A DNA stretch of 10,834 nt from an uncultured Planctomycetaceae bacterium (GTDB lineage Bacteria > Planctomycetota > Planctomycetia > Pirellulales > JACPPG01). The position numbers and the translations under genes are program-made. The stretch's first letter is position 1, and the number at the start of each line of letters is the position of its first letter. The notes beneath the pieces are model-generated. The model made no database searches and had not been told where the DNA came from. It worked only from the letters and a program-made list of their open reading frames with translations. Location: NCBI GenBank assembly GCA_945957305.1, contig CAMFLN010000035.1:1-10834 (forward strand). Reading direction: 5' to 3'. Shown piece after piece: positions 1 to 6,117 of the stretch.

Positions 1-1124
1 GTCTCGTACCGGTCACGCAATCCCTTGAGGATTTCGACCGTTTCGCTCTTGGTCGAAGGCTCGACCATGATCAATTGGAAGCGGCGATCCAGAGCGCTGT
101 CTTTTTCGATGTACTTGCGGTACTCGTCCAGCGTCGTGGCGCCGATGCACTGAATCTCGCCGCGGGCCAGGGCGGGCTTAAGCACGTTCGAGGCATCGAT
201 CGCCCCTTCCGCGCCGCCAGCGCCGACCAACGTGTGCAATTCGTCGATGAAGAGGATCGTGTTTTTCACACGACGCACCTCGTTCATTACCGCCTTGATC
301 CGCTCTTCGAATTGACCGCGGTACTTGGTGCCAGCGACCATCATCGCCAGGTCAAGGACCACGATACGGCGATCGCAGAGCAACTCGGGGACGTTACCAT
401 CGACCACGCGTTGAGCGAAGCCTTCGACGATGGCCGTCTTGCCGACGCCCGCCTCGCCGAGCAACACCGGGTTGTTCTTCGTGCGACGGCTGAGAATCTG
501 GATGGCGCGTTCGATTTCCTTTTCACGGCCGATCACCGGATCGAGCTTGCCTTGGCGAGCCAACTCGGTGAGGTCACGGCCGAAACTGTCGAGCGCCGGC
601 GTCTTGGACTTGGGATTCTTCGTCCCTTCGGCGGAACTGCCGCCACCGCCGGCGGGGTTGCGTTCGCCCCCCTCGCTCCCTTCGATGCCGTGTCCGAGCA
701 GGTTCAGCACCTCCTCGCGCACTTCCTCCAGCTTGAGTCCCAAGTTCATCAACACTTGGGCGGCAACTCCCTCTTGCTCGCGGAGCAGGCCCAGCAGGAT
801 GTGCTCGGTGCCGACGTAGTTATGGTTCAGGTTGCGCGCCTCTTCCATCGAGTACTCGATGACCTTCTTGGCGCGGGGAGTCTGCGGGAGCTTGCCCATG
901 GTGACCATGTCAGGCCCGCTTTGGACGAGCTTCTCGACTTCGAGGCGAATCTTGCGCAGATCCACGTCGAGGTTCTTGAGGACGTTGGCGGCGACGCCGC
1001 TCCCTTCCTTGATCAGGCCGAGCAGCACGTGTTCGGTGCCGATGTATTCGTGATTGAACCGCTGCGCTTCCTGGTTCGCCAGCTGCATTACTTTTCGCGC
1101 GCGGTCAGTGAAACGTTCGTACAT
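1..1124 (-). CDS. clpC: ClpC-type AAA+ unfoldase, N-terminal part (3' end outside window)
   Basis: This is the ATP-dependent Hsp100 unfoldase that feeds substrates to the ClpP peptidase in the cytoplasm. The visible 374 codons begin [20 protein letters not shown]. Two Clp N-terminal repeats follow, about residues 4-65 and 80-140, each with a TEHxLLGL helix. A Gly/Ser-rich linker containing the typical ClpC D1 entry sequence [12 protein letters not shown] comes next. Walker A is GEAGVGKT with Lys229, and Walker B is ILFIDE with Asp294-Glu295. The frame runs open off the left edge, so the rest of D1, the ClpC middle domain and D2 are not seen. The ATG has GGAGAGA just upstream. The gene lies 115 bases downstream of a membrane protein gene on the same strand. 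No CIRCE or CtsR-like operator was seen in that gap, and mcsA/mcsB are not in this window. Identification is firm; ClpC rather than ClpB or ClpA follows from the N-domain and linker. Confidence 0.96.
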   Translation of the reverse strand, partial: MYERFTDRARKVMQLANQEAQRFNHEYIGTEHVLLGLIKEGSGVAANVLKNLDVDLRKIRLEVEKLVQSGPDMVTMGKLPQTPRAKKVIEYSMEEARNLNHNYVGTEHILLGLLREQEGVAAQVLMNLGLKLEEVREEVLNLLGHGIEGSEGGERNPAGGGGSSAEGTKNPKSKTPALDSFGRDLTELARQGKLDPVIGREKEIERAIQILSRRTKNNPVLLGEAGVGKTAIVEGFAQRVVDGNVPELLCDRRIVVLDLAMMVAGTKYRGQFEERIKAVMNEVRRVKNTILFIDELHTLVGAGGAEGAIDASNVLKPALARGEIQCIGATTLDEYRKYIEKDSALDRRFQLIMVEPSTKSETVEILKGLRDRYE

Positions 1125-1204
1125 GCGCTCTCTCCAAGTGTCGGTTCCAAGCCGTTGCGCTTTGGTCACGCTTCGACTTGGGCCCTCGGGAATTTCTCTC
1201 CCCC

Positions 1205-1223
1205 GGCGTGCCCGCAGCACGCC
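1205..1223. repeat. GC-rich inverted repeat between the membrane-protein gene and clpC
   Basis: GGCGTGC (1205-1211) and GCACGCC (1217-1223) form a perfect 7-bp stem with a 5-base loop. It begins 17 bases after the stop of the upstream minus-strand gene and ends 81 bases before the clpC start. No T-tract follows on either strand, so it is not a textbook intrinsic terminator. It could be an mRNA-processing or stabilising hairpin, a weak attenuator, or a binding site. Its role is inference. Confidence 0.4.
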
Positions 1224-1239
1224 TGCTTGGCGACCCCCT

Positions 1240-1884
1240 TCAGGCCGCCTGACGCCAATCTGGCAGCGAAATCTCTGACTCCTTATTCTCTAGCACTTTG
1301 TGTTCCGTTTGCTCGCCGCTGTCCGAACTCCCGGTCTGTATGGGTTTTGCCGGTTCCGCCAGCCGGTTTTCCTTCGCGCTGAGCCGTTCGTATTGACTGT
1401 CAATTTCTAGCTTCCACCCGGCGGCCCGATCCCACAGACTCGCGGAATCAAGGGTTTCGCGGGCTTCGTCGAAGCGGTTGGTATGGCGCAAGGTTGCAGC
1501 CAGAACCAACGATGCCTCGACATCCGAAGGTATAAGGTCGATCTGCTGACGGGCCAACAACTCCGCGTCGAGCCAATTCCCTTGTAAGTATTCCGCGAGA
1601 GCCGCGGGAAACAAGTCACTCGCAGCCCCCCCTGCAGCCACGGCTGTTCGTGGAGCGCTTCGCTTTGCAACGAAGAGTAGCGCAAGCCATCCCGCAGCCA
1701 ATCCGCCCCACAACGCGCTTGACCGGCCTGGCCCTACCAATTCGTCCCAGACCACGGTCGCGGACAGTATAAAACTCGCCAACAACGTGAACGCGGTGGC
1801 CAGAGCTAGCCCCGACCATGCGCCATGACGCCACAAGTCCGGGAGCCCGGGCCATAAATAGATAGCCCATCGTAGGCCGCGCAT
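1240..1884 (-). CDS. small membrane protein with TPR-like C-terminal region
   Basis: The 214-aa product begins [18 protein letters not shown]. Two hydrophobic segments are visible, about residues 25-46 and 58-74. They are followed by a soluble helical region (about 88-150) of helix-turn-helix pairs resembling one to two tetratricopeptide repeats, with residues such as [19 protein letters not shown] and [13 protein letters not shown]. The charged tail has no recognisable motif. The frame stays open back to an ATG at 1971, but the start at 1884 is preferred. It has AAAGGAG eight bases upstream, and a promoter-like pair sits inside the longer reading frame. The gene reads toward clpC and may be co-transcribed with it. 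TPR regions bind proteins, so a membrane-tethered adaptor or scaffold is possible, but no specific function can be assigned. Confidence 0.75.
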   Translation of the reverse strand: MRGLRWAIYLWPGLPDLWRHGAWSGLALATAFTLLASFILSATVVWDELVGPGRSSALWGGLAAGWLALLFVAKRSAPRTAVAAGGAASDLFPAALAEYLQGNWLDAELLARQQIDLIPSDVEASLVLAATLRHTNRFDEARETLDSASLWDRAAGWKLEIDSQYERLSAKENRLAEPAKPIQTGSSDSGEQTEHKVLENKESEISLPDWRQAA

Positions 1885-1924
1885 TGGGTCAGACTCCTTT
1901 CCACCCGAGTACATTCGCCGCGGA

Positions 1925-1953
1925 ATTGTATCTCGCACTGCCGTTTCGAGCAA
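1925..1953 (-). promoter_or_regulatory. candidate sigma70-type promoter of the TPR membrane protein gene
   Basis: Read on the minus strand, TTGCTC (1948-1953) is followed after 17 bases by TACAAT (1925-1930). The -10 matches the consensus at five of six bases and the -35 only at three. Transcription would begin near 1918 and give a leader of about 34 bases containing the AAAGGAG site. This supports the start at 1884. No equally good promoter was found on the plus strand of this 234-base divergent gap; only an isolated GATAAT at 2060-2065 was seen there. Confidence 0.4.
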
Positions 1954-2118
1954 GGCAACTAGCGGCGGCACTTGACTTTAGGTTGTACGACCGAGAGCAA
2001 CGGCCGTCGGAAAAGTCGGAATTAGGCCCGACGGGCTGCCGAGAACCCCTTCTTCGAGCGATAATTCCTGAACAGGGCAAGAGTTCGCGTTCGACGGGAC
2101 TGGTGGGTAATTGTAACG

Positions 2119-3774
2119 ATGACCTGGTCATTTACTGCTGCCGCCGAGCGGGCCCTGGCCGAAGCTGCCGCCTGGTCCAGTTCTGCGGATGATGCGGAAC
2201 TGCACACGCCCGAACTGCTCATGGGTCTGCTGGCTGAGCCGGAGTGTCGTGCGGCCCGGATGCTGCAGCAAGCGGGCGTCGACGTCCAGTTGGTCCGGAC
2301 GCGCTGGCCCAATTTGCATTCAAGTAACCATGGGGGACGGCACGAATTCTCGCCAGCCGTACAAGCGGCTATCGAGGCGGCCATTGACCGGCTGTGGGAA
2401 TATCCCCGTCCTTTGCAAATAGCAACCGAGCACTTGTTGCTGGGACTGGTTGCCGCAGCGGGTGAGACGGCTGACTGGCTCGCCGACCAAGGGCTGCGCG
2501 CCGCACAATTAGAAATGGAAATCCATCAACTGTACGGTCATCGTCCTGGGCCGCTGGCATGGGAACCACCGGTGGACGTACTAGGAATTGGCGGGCGCAC
2601 CGAGAATCGATCTGCGGAAGACATTAATAAAGACTTGATAGAAGGCCCTCTGCGAGGGGAGCCGCCCATGGCGGGGGCGGAGACCCTCGCTGCAATGGGG
2701 CCGACTCCGGGGGCGGCCCAACTTTCCCCGTCGGTGCCGGCGTTGTGGCGTTTGTTGGACGCCGCGGCGAACCGCGCGCGAGAAGGGCTGCGCGTGGTGG
2801 AAGACTATGTGCGGATGGTGCTGGACGACGGGTTTCTTACCGGCGAGCTGAAGCGGTTGCGACACGAGCTGCAAGAGGCCCTCAGTCAACTGGCCACTAG
2901 TGATCTGATTGCGGCGCGCGACACTTTGGGAGATGTCGGTGCAACGGTGAAGACGAGTTCCGAATACCACCGAGCGGAGCTTGTCGACGTCGCGGCTGCC
3001 AATTGGAAACGCCTGCAAGAGGCGCTGCGAACTTTGGAAGAGTATTCGAAGGTGGTCGACGTCCGCGCGGCAGCGGCGATCGAGCGATTGCGCTATCAAT
3101 CTTATACGCTCGAGCGAGTTGCGGACCTGTTACGGCATAGTCTGCATCGATTGGCGACAGCCAGGCTCTGCGTGTTGGTCGATGGACGTGAGAGCGAAGC
3201 AGAGTTTCGGCAATTGATTGATTCGCTCGCCTTGGCCGGCGTCGGAATGATTCAATTGCGCGACAAGAAGTTGAGCGATGCGCTGCTGCTCGGCCGGGCA
3301 CGAACCTTGCGAGATGTGACGCGGCCGCGGGGGGTGATCTCGATTGTCAACGACCGCGCAGACATTGCCGCCGCCGCACAAGTTGACGGTGTTCACCTGG
3401 GGCAAGACGACCTGCCCATCAGCGAGGCGCGGGCGATCGTGGGTGTGCGGGCGATCATCGGGGCATCGACTCATTCCCTGGAACAAGCGCGGCAGGCAGT
3501 CCTGGAGGGCGCGAACTACATCGGTGTGGGACCGACATTTCCTTCCACCACAAAACAATTCGACGCCTTCACTGGCGTCGCATTGCTGCAGGCGGTCGCG
3601 GCCGAAATCCGCTTGCCGGCGTTCGCGATTGGAGGGATTACCTTGGCCAATTTGCCCGACGTGCTAGCGGCAGGTTTCACTCGCGCGGCGGCTAGTGGCG
3701 CGATTGTTTCTGCGGCCGATCCGGCGGGCGCGGTCGCCGCATTCATGAATCAATTCGACGCACTGACGCTATGA
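2119..3774 (+). CDS. thiE: Clp_N-ThiD2-ThiE fusion: thiamine-phosphate synthase with Clp N-terminal domain
   Basis: ThiE joins HMP-pyrophosphate to thiazole phosphate to make thiamine phosphate. Residues 347-551 hold the whole TIM barrel: QLRDK (379-383), NDRADIA, DGVHLGQDDLP, IIGASTHS, GPTFPSTTK and AIGGIT. The usual substrate and Mg-binding residues therefore appear intact. Residues about 209-340 match the ThiD2-type domain often found ahead of ThiE (DAAANRAREGLRVVEDYVRM). Residues 4-140 form a double Clp N-terminal repeat. Repeat 1 has TPELLMGLL in place of TEHVLLGLI, and repeat 2 keeps TEHLLLGL. A Gly/Pro-rich linker (about 142-208) joins the two parts. The 551-aa length compares with roughly 210 for plain ThiE and about 350 for ThiD2-ThiE. 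The start has only a weak GGTGGG upstream. The stop overlaps the next gene by 4 bases. No TPP riboswitch is visible upstream. The enzyme call is firm; the role of the Clp domain is unknown. Confidence 0.93.
   Translation: MTWSFTAAAERALAEAAAWSSSADDAELHTPELLMGLLAEPECRAARMLQQAGVDVQLVRTRWPNLHSSNHGGRHEFSPAVQAAIEAAIDRLWEYPRPLQIATEHLLLGLVAAAGETADWLADQGLRAAQLEMEIHQLYGHRPGPLAWEPPVDVLGIGGRTENRSAEDINKDLIEGPLRGEPPMAGAETLAAMGPTPGAAQLSPSVPALWRLLDAAANRAREGLRVVEDYVRMVLDDGFLTGELKRLRHELQEALSQLATSDLIAARDTLGDVGATVKTSSEYHRAELVDVAAANWKRLQEALRTLEEYSKVVDVRAAAAIERLRYQSYTLERVADLLRHSLHRLATARLCVLVDGRESEAEFRQLIDSLALAGVGMIQLRDKKLSDALLLGRARTLRDVTRPRGVISIVNDRADIAAAAQVDGVHLGQDDLPISEARAIVGVRAIIGASTHSLEQARQAVLEGANYIGVGPTFPSTTKQFDAFTGVALLQAVAAEIRLPAFAIGGITLANLPDVLAAGFTRAAASGAIVSAADPAGAVAAFMNQFDALTL
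2654..2670 (+). promoter_or_regulatory. internal ribosome binding site and start within the ThiE fusion gene
   Basis: GAGGGGAG (2654-2661) lies six bases ahead of an in-frame ATG (2668-2670), which is codon 184 of the fusion. The site falls in the flexible linker, exactly between the Clp-N and ThiD2 domains. Initiation here would give a 368-aa ThiD2-ThiE protein of ordinary length. This ribosome binding site is better than the one at the annotated start. Its use is inference. Confidence 0.45.
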
Positions 3775-4520
3775 CCGCAAGACCCAACAAATTGGCCTAC
3801 GGCCCCGACCTGGCATTTGTGCATGACACCGGGTTCGGCGGACTCGCGCTTGCCGCGGCCCAGGAATTGCTCGCCCAGCTGGGGCAGGCGCGACAATCCG
3901 CGGGCACGATTATCGATTTGGGTTGCGGCAGCGGCATTTTGGCCGAAGCGGTGTCCGCAGCAGGTTTCAGCATCGTCGGCTTCGATATCTCAAAAGCGAT
4001 GATTGCGCTTGCGCGGGCGCGCGTACCCCGAGGGGAGTTCCATCACGAGTCTTTCCTCTCGGCCCGGTTGCCGGCGGCAGTAGCGGTGGTGGCGATCGGC
4101 GAAGTATTCAATTATCTGTTTGATCGCAAGAACTCGGACGCGCAACTCCAACGCGTCTTGCGGCGCGTGCATCGAGCGCTTGTGCCAGGTGGAATCCTGC
4201 TCTTTGATATCGCCGGACCTGGACGTGCTGGACCGGAGGGGATGCGGCAAGGCTTTACCGAAACTGAGGATTGGGCCTGCCTCTACAAAGCCGAAGAGGA
4301 CAAAGCACACAAGACCCTGACCCGCTCGATCACTACGTTTCGCCGTCGCAACGAAAGCTACCATCGCGAGCACGAAGTTCATCGCTTACGGCTGATCGAG
4401 CCGCGGGATGCAATCGCAATGCTGAAGACTGTCGGATTCCGCGCGCGGATCGTACGCAAGTATGCACAGTTTGTCTTTCCACCGGGATGGTGCGGCATAC
4501 TAGCGAAGAAACCGGTGTGA
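3771..4520 (+). CDS. class I SAM-dependent methyltransferase
   Basis: The 249-aa protein has a Rossmann-type methyltransferase core. Motif I is IIDLGCGSG (residues 47-55), the acidic residue that binds the SAM ribose is Asp72 in VGFDIS, and a post-core segment LRRVHRALVPGGILLFDIAGP follows. The N-terminus (YGPDLAFVHDTGFGGLA) and the C-terminal FPPGWCGILAKKP are family-like, but I cannot name the substrate. The start ATG overlaps the thiE stop (ATGA), with no ribosome binding site of its own, so translation is probably coupled to the upstream gene. This ties it to the thiamine gene by operon structure only; thiamine synthesis needs no methylation at this step. It is complete, with no odd residues in the SAM site. 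Confidence 0.88.
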   Translation: MTARPNKLAYGPDLAFVHDTGFGGLALAAAQELLAQLGQARQSAGTIIDLGCGSGILAEAVSAAGFSIVGFDISKAMIALARARVPRGEFHHESFLSARLPAAVAVVAIGEVFNYLFDRKNSDAQLQRVLRRVHRALVPGGILLFDIAGPGRAGPEGMRQGFTETEDWACLYKAEEDKAHKTLTRSITTFRRRNESYHREHEVHRLRLIEPRDAIAMLKTVGFRARIVRKYAQFVFPPGWCGILAKKPV

Positions 4521-4569
4521 CAAATTGGTCGCAGAGTTTGCTCATTCTTAAAACCCGCCGGTCACTGCA

Positions 4570-5121
4570 ATGCCCTATGAAGTCGAGCAGAAGTTCCGTC
4601 TGACGGATGTGGCGGGATTCGAACAACGCCTGGCAAAGATCGCCTTGTCAATCGAACCCGCAGTACTGCAGGTCGATCAATACTTCGCACATCCAGCGCG
4701 CAACTTTGCGCAAACCGACGAAGCATTGAGAATCCGTTCAGTCGGCGGGCAGAATTGGGTGACCTACAAGGGTCCGAAGATCGATACCACGACCAAGACT
4801 CGCCGCGAGATCGAGATTCCGTTCGAGTCGGGCGAGCATGCCGCAACTCGTTACGCCGAGATGCTGGTCGCACTCGGCTTCCGCCCCGTGGCTGCGGTTC
4901 GCAAGCATCGACGCTACGCCGCTTGCCGCTGGCAAGTGACACCCGTCGAAATTGTTATTGACGAGGTCGAGGGGGTCGGCCAATTCTGCGAAATCGAGCT
5001 CACGGCCGAAGAGTCGGGCCTTGACGCCGCGCGGGACACGCTCGTCCGCGTGGCCCAGGAGCTGGGACTTTGCGAAAGTGAACGTCGCAGCTACCTGGAA
5101 ATGTTGTTGGCCGGACGGTAA
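4570..5121 (+). CDS. cyaB: CYTH-domain protein (class IV adenylate cyclase / ThTPase superfamily)
   Basis: The 183-aa protein starts MPYEVEQKF and carries the signature ExExK (Glu4, Glu6, Lys8) of the CYTH fold. This is a tunnel enzyme that binds triphosphates with divalent metal. Further family landmarks are DQYFAHPARNFAQTDEALRIR, VTYKGPK, TKTRREIE, FRPVAAVRKHRR, EIVIDEVEGVGQFCEIE and a C-terminal RSYLEMLL. The alternating acidic and basic strand residues fit the CyaB-like branch (class IV adenylate cyclase). The superfamily also contains thiamine triphosphatases and inorganic triphosphatases, and homology alone does not fix the substrate. The gene lies 49 bases after the methyltransferase on the same strand, without a clear ribosome binding site or an obvious promoter in between, so it is probably the third gene of the thiE operon. 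The gene symbol is therefore provisional. Confidence 0.85.
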   Translation: MPYEVEQKFRLTDVAGFEQRLAKIALSIEPAVLQVDQYFAHPARNFAQTDEALRIRSVGGQNWVTYKGPKIDTTTKTRREIEIPFESGEHAATRYAEMLVALGFRPVAAVRKHRRYAACRWQVTPVEIVIDEVEGVGQFCEIELTAEESGLDAARDTLVRVAQELGLCESERRSYLEMLLAGR

Positions 5122-5124
5122 TTG

Positions 5125-5168
5125 GCGCAACCGCGGTGCCCGCTAGGGCAGGGGGGCCGTTTTTGCGC
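5125..5168 (+). terminator. possible terminator hairpin after the CYTH gene
   Basis: TGCCC (5137-5141) pairs with GGGCA (5146-5150) around a 4-base loop. Outside it, GCGCAA (5125-5130) can pair with TTGCGC (5163-5168). A run of five T (5160-5164) lies between the inner stem and the outer arm. It begins four bases after the stop codon, where the operon should end. The inner stem and the T-run are separated by GGGGGGCCG, so the structure is not classical. Confidence 0.35.
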
Positions 5169-5290
5169 AATTCCTGCGAAAATCGGCGAAATGTTGCGGA
5201 ACGATCGAGCGAAAGCCGTGTTTTATAGGATGTTGTCGTCCGTTTTCTGCACGGCCGCTTGGTTTTCGCCCATGGTTGGGGTGATTAGGC

Positions 5291-5296
5291 TAGAAT
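5291..5296 (+). promoter_or_regulatory. possible -10 element upstream of the EF-hand gene
   Basis: TAGAAT matches the -10 consensus at five of six bases and lies 80 bases before the EF-hand start, in a 255-base gap that must contain its promoter. No convincing -35 is found 16-18 bases upstream, so this is weak. The rest of the gap shows nothing else I can name. Confidence 0.2.
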
Positions 5297-5376
5297 GTGG
5301 TTGTTCAGCGAGTTGGCAAGCGGAGCTTCCCCTTAATCGGTTTGGCGCGGACTTATTGCTTTAGTCGAGGTGCAGC

Positions 5377-6084
5377 ATGTTGAACCGAATTTCGCTGTGG
5401 ACTTTGTTGTCCTTGGTCGGTATCTGCGGAGCAACTTTCCCCGCGGATCAGGCGTTTGCGGCTGACAAGTCGAACACGAACAAAGTGGCGAAGGCCGCCG
5501 CTGCCGATTCAGGACAGGGCTCTGCAGCCACGGCGGACGACGACTCAGACGCCAAAGCCCGCGCGAAGGAAAAAGCCAAAGCCGCGGCCAATAAGAAGCG
5601 CGAAGCCTCCAAGGCCAAGAAGGCTGAAGCCGCGCAGCGGAAAAAACAAGACAAAGCCGCACAGCAGCAAGCCCAGGTCGACGCGGTTAAGCAACAGCAG
5701 CAGTTGCAACAGCAACAAATGCAGCAGATGCAACAAGCCCAGCAGGCGGCCAACCAGCGGGGCATGCGACAACGCCGCGGGGGCAATTCAGGCTTGTCGC
5801 AGAACGAAGGCATGTTCATGCTCATGCGTCAGTTCGACGCCAATGGCAATGGTCAACTCGACCCGCAGGAAATGCAGGCCATGAAATCAGCCATGGCGCA
5901 AATGCAAGCCGGAGGCACCAATCTCGTTATGGCGCAGCAACTGCAACAGTTCGACACAAACGGCAATGGGCAACTCGACCCTGCCGAGGCGCAAGCCATG
6001 CAGGGTGCCTTGACGCGCGGCGGCGGCCAGGTGGGCGGCGCTGGCATTCAAATTCCCGGTCAGGGATTGCCCAAGAATCGCTGA
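5377..6084 (+). CDS. exported EF-hand protein with Ala/Lys- and Gln-rich spacer
   Basis: The 235-aa protein starts with a Sec signal peptide: Arg4, a hydrophobic core around residues 5-20, and a probable cleavage after AFA at residue 28. Residues about 30-100 are rich in Ala, Lys, Asp and Glu and should be helical and highly charged. A Gln/Met-rich run (about 100-130) and a short Arg/Gly patch follow. Two EF-hand calcium loops are then seen, DANGNGQLDPQE (154-165) and DTNGNGQLDPAE (193-204). Both have the expected acidic or amide side chains at positions 1, 3, 5, 9 and 12. The start has GAGG eight bases upstream. Exported calcium-binding proteins of this low-complexity style are common in planctomycetes. 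A periplasmic or cell-envelope role is likely, but no enzyme domain is present and no function can be named. Confidence 0.85.
   Translation: MLNRISLWTLLSLVGICGATFPADQAFAADKSNTNKVAKAAAADSGQGSAATADDDSDAKARAKEKAKAAANKKREASKAKKAEAAQRKKQDKAAQQQAQVDAVKQQQQLQQQQMQQMQQAQQAANQRGMRQRRGGNSGLSQNEGMFMLMRQFDANGNGQLDPQEMQAMKSAMAQMQAGGTNLVMAQQLQQFDTNGNGQLDPAEAQAMQGALTRGGGQVGGAGIQIPGQGLPKNR
5845..5981 (+). repeat. internally duplicated EF-hand coding segment
   Basis: The 20-base segments 5845-5864 and 5962-5981 agree at 19 of 20 bases, lie 117 bases apart in the same frame and encode the core of the two calcium loops. Identity at DNA level, including silent positions, points to a recent duplication or gene conversion within the gene. 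Confidence 0.7.
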
Positions 6085-6092
6085 TTGTCCGC

Positions 6093-6109
6093 CAGCCCGT
6101 CCAGGGCTG
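6093..6109. terminator. hairpin between convergent EF-hand and NADH dehydrogenase genes
   Basis: CAGCCC (6093-6098) and GGGCTG (6104-6109) form a perfect 6-bp stem with a 5-base loop. It fills the 33-base space between two convergent stop codons, where a bidirectional terminator is expected. On the plus strand it is followed by a T-rich but interrupted stretch (TCCTTCGTTC), and on the minus strand there is no T-tract. Confidence 0.45.
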
Positions 6110-6117
6110 TCCTTCGT

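Noticed and set aside
75..1382. Long plus-strand open frame of 435 codons
   Set aside because: It is antisense to clpC, whose motifs are unmistakable, and its translation shows no family features; GC-rich codon structure opens the opposite frame.
1885..1971. Longer start for the TPR membrane protein at 1971
   Set aside because: A promoter-like pair and an AAAGGAG site lie within this stretch and support the ATG at 1884.
2026..2036. Short palindrome GCCCGACGGGC upstream of the ThiE fusion
   Set aside because: Five-base arms around one base are expected by chance in GC-rich DNA and nothing else marks it as an operator.
1885..2118. TPP riboswitch ahead of the thiamine gene
   Set aside because: I looked for the conserved CUGAGA and ACCUGAUCUGG-type blocks in the leader and did not find them.
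5448..5825. Cys-rich minus-strand frame
   Set aside because: It is the mirror of the Gln/Ala/Lys codon runs in the EF-hand gene; the Cys and Leu runs come from GCA/CAG repeats read backward.
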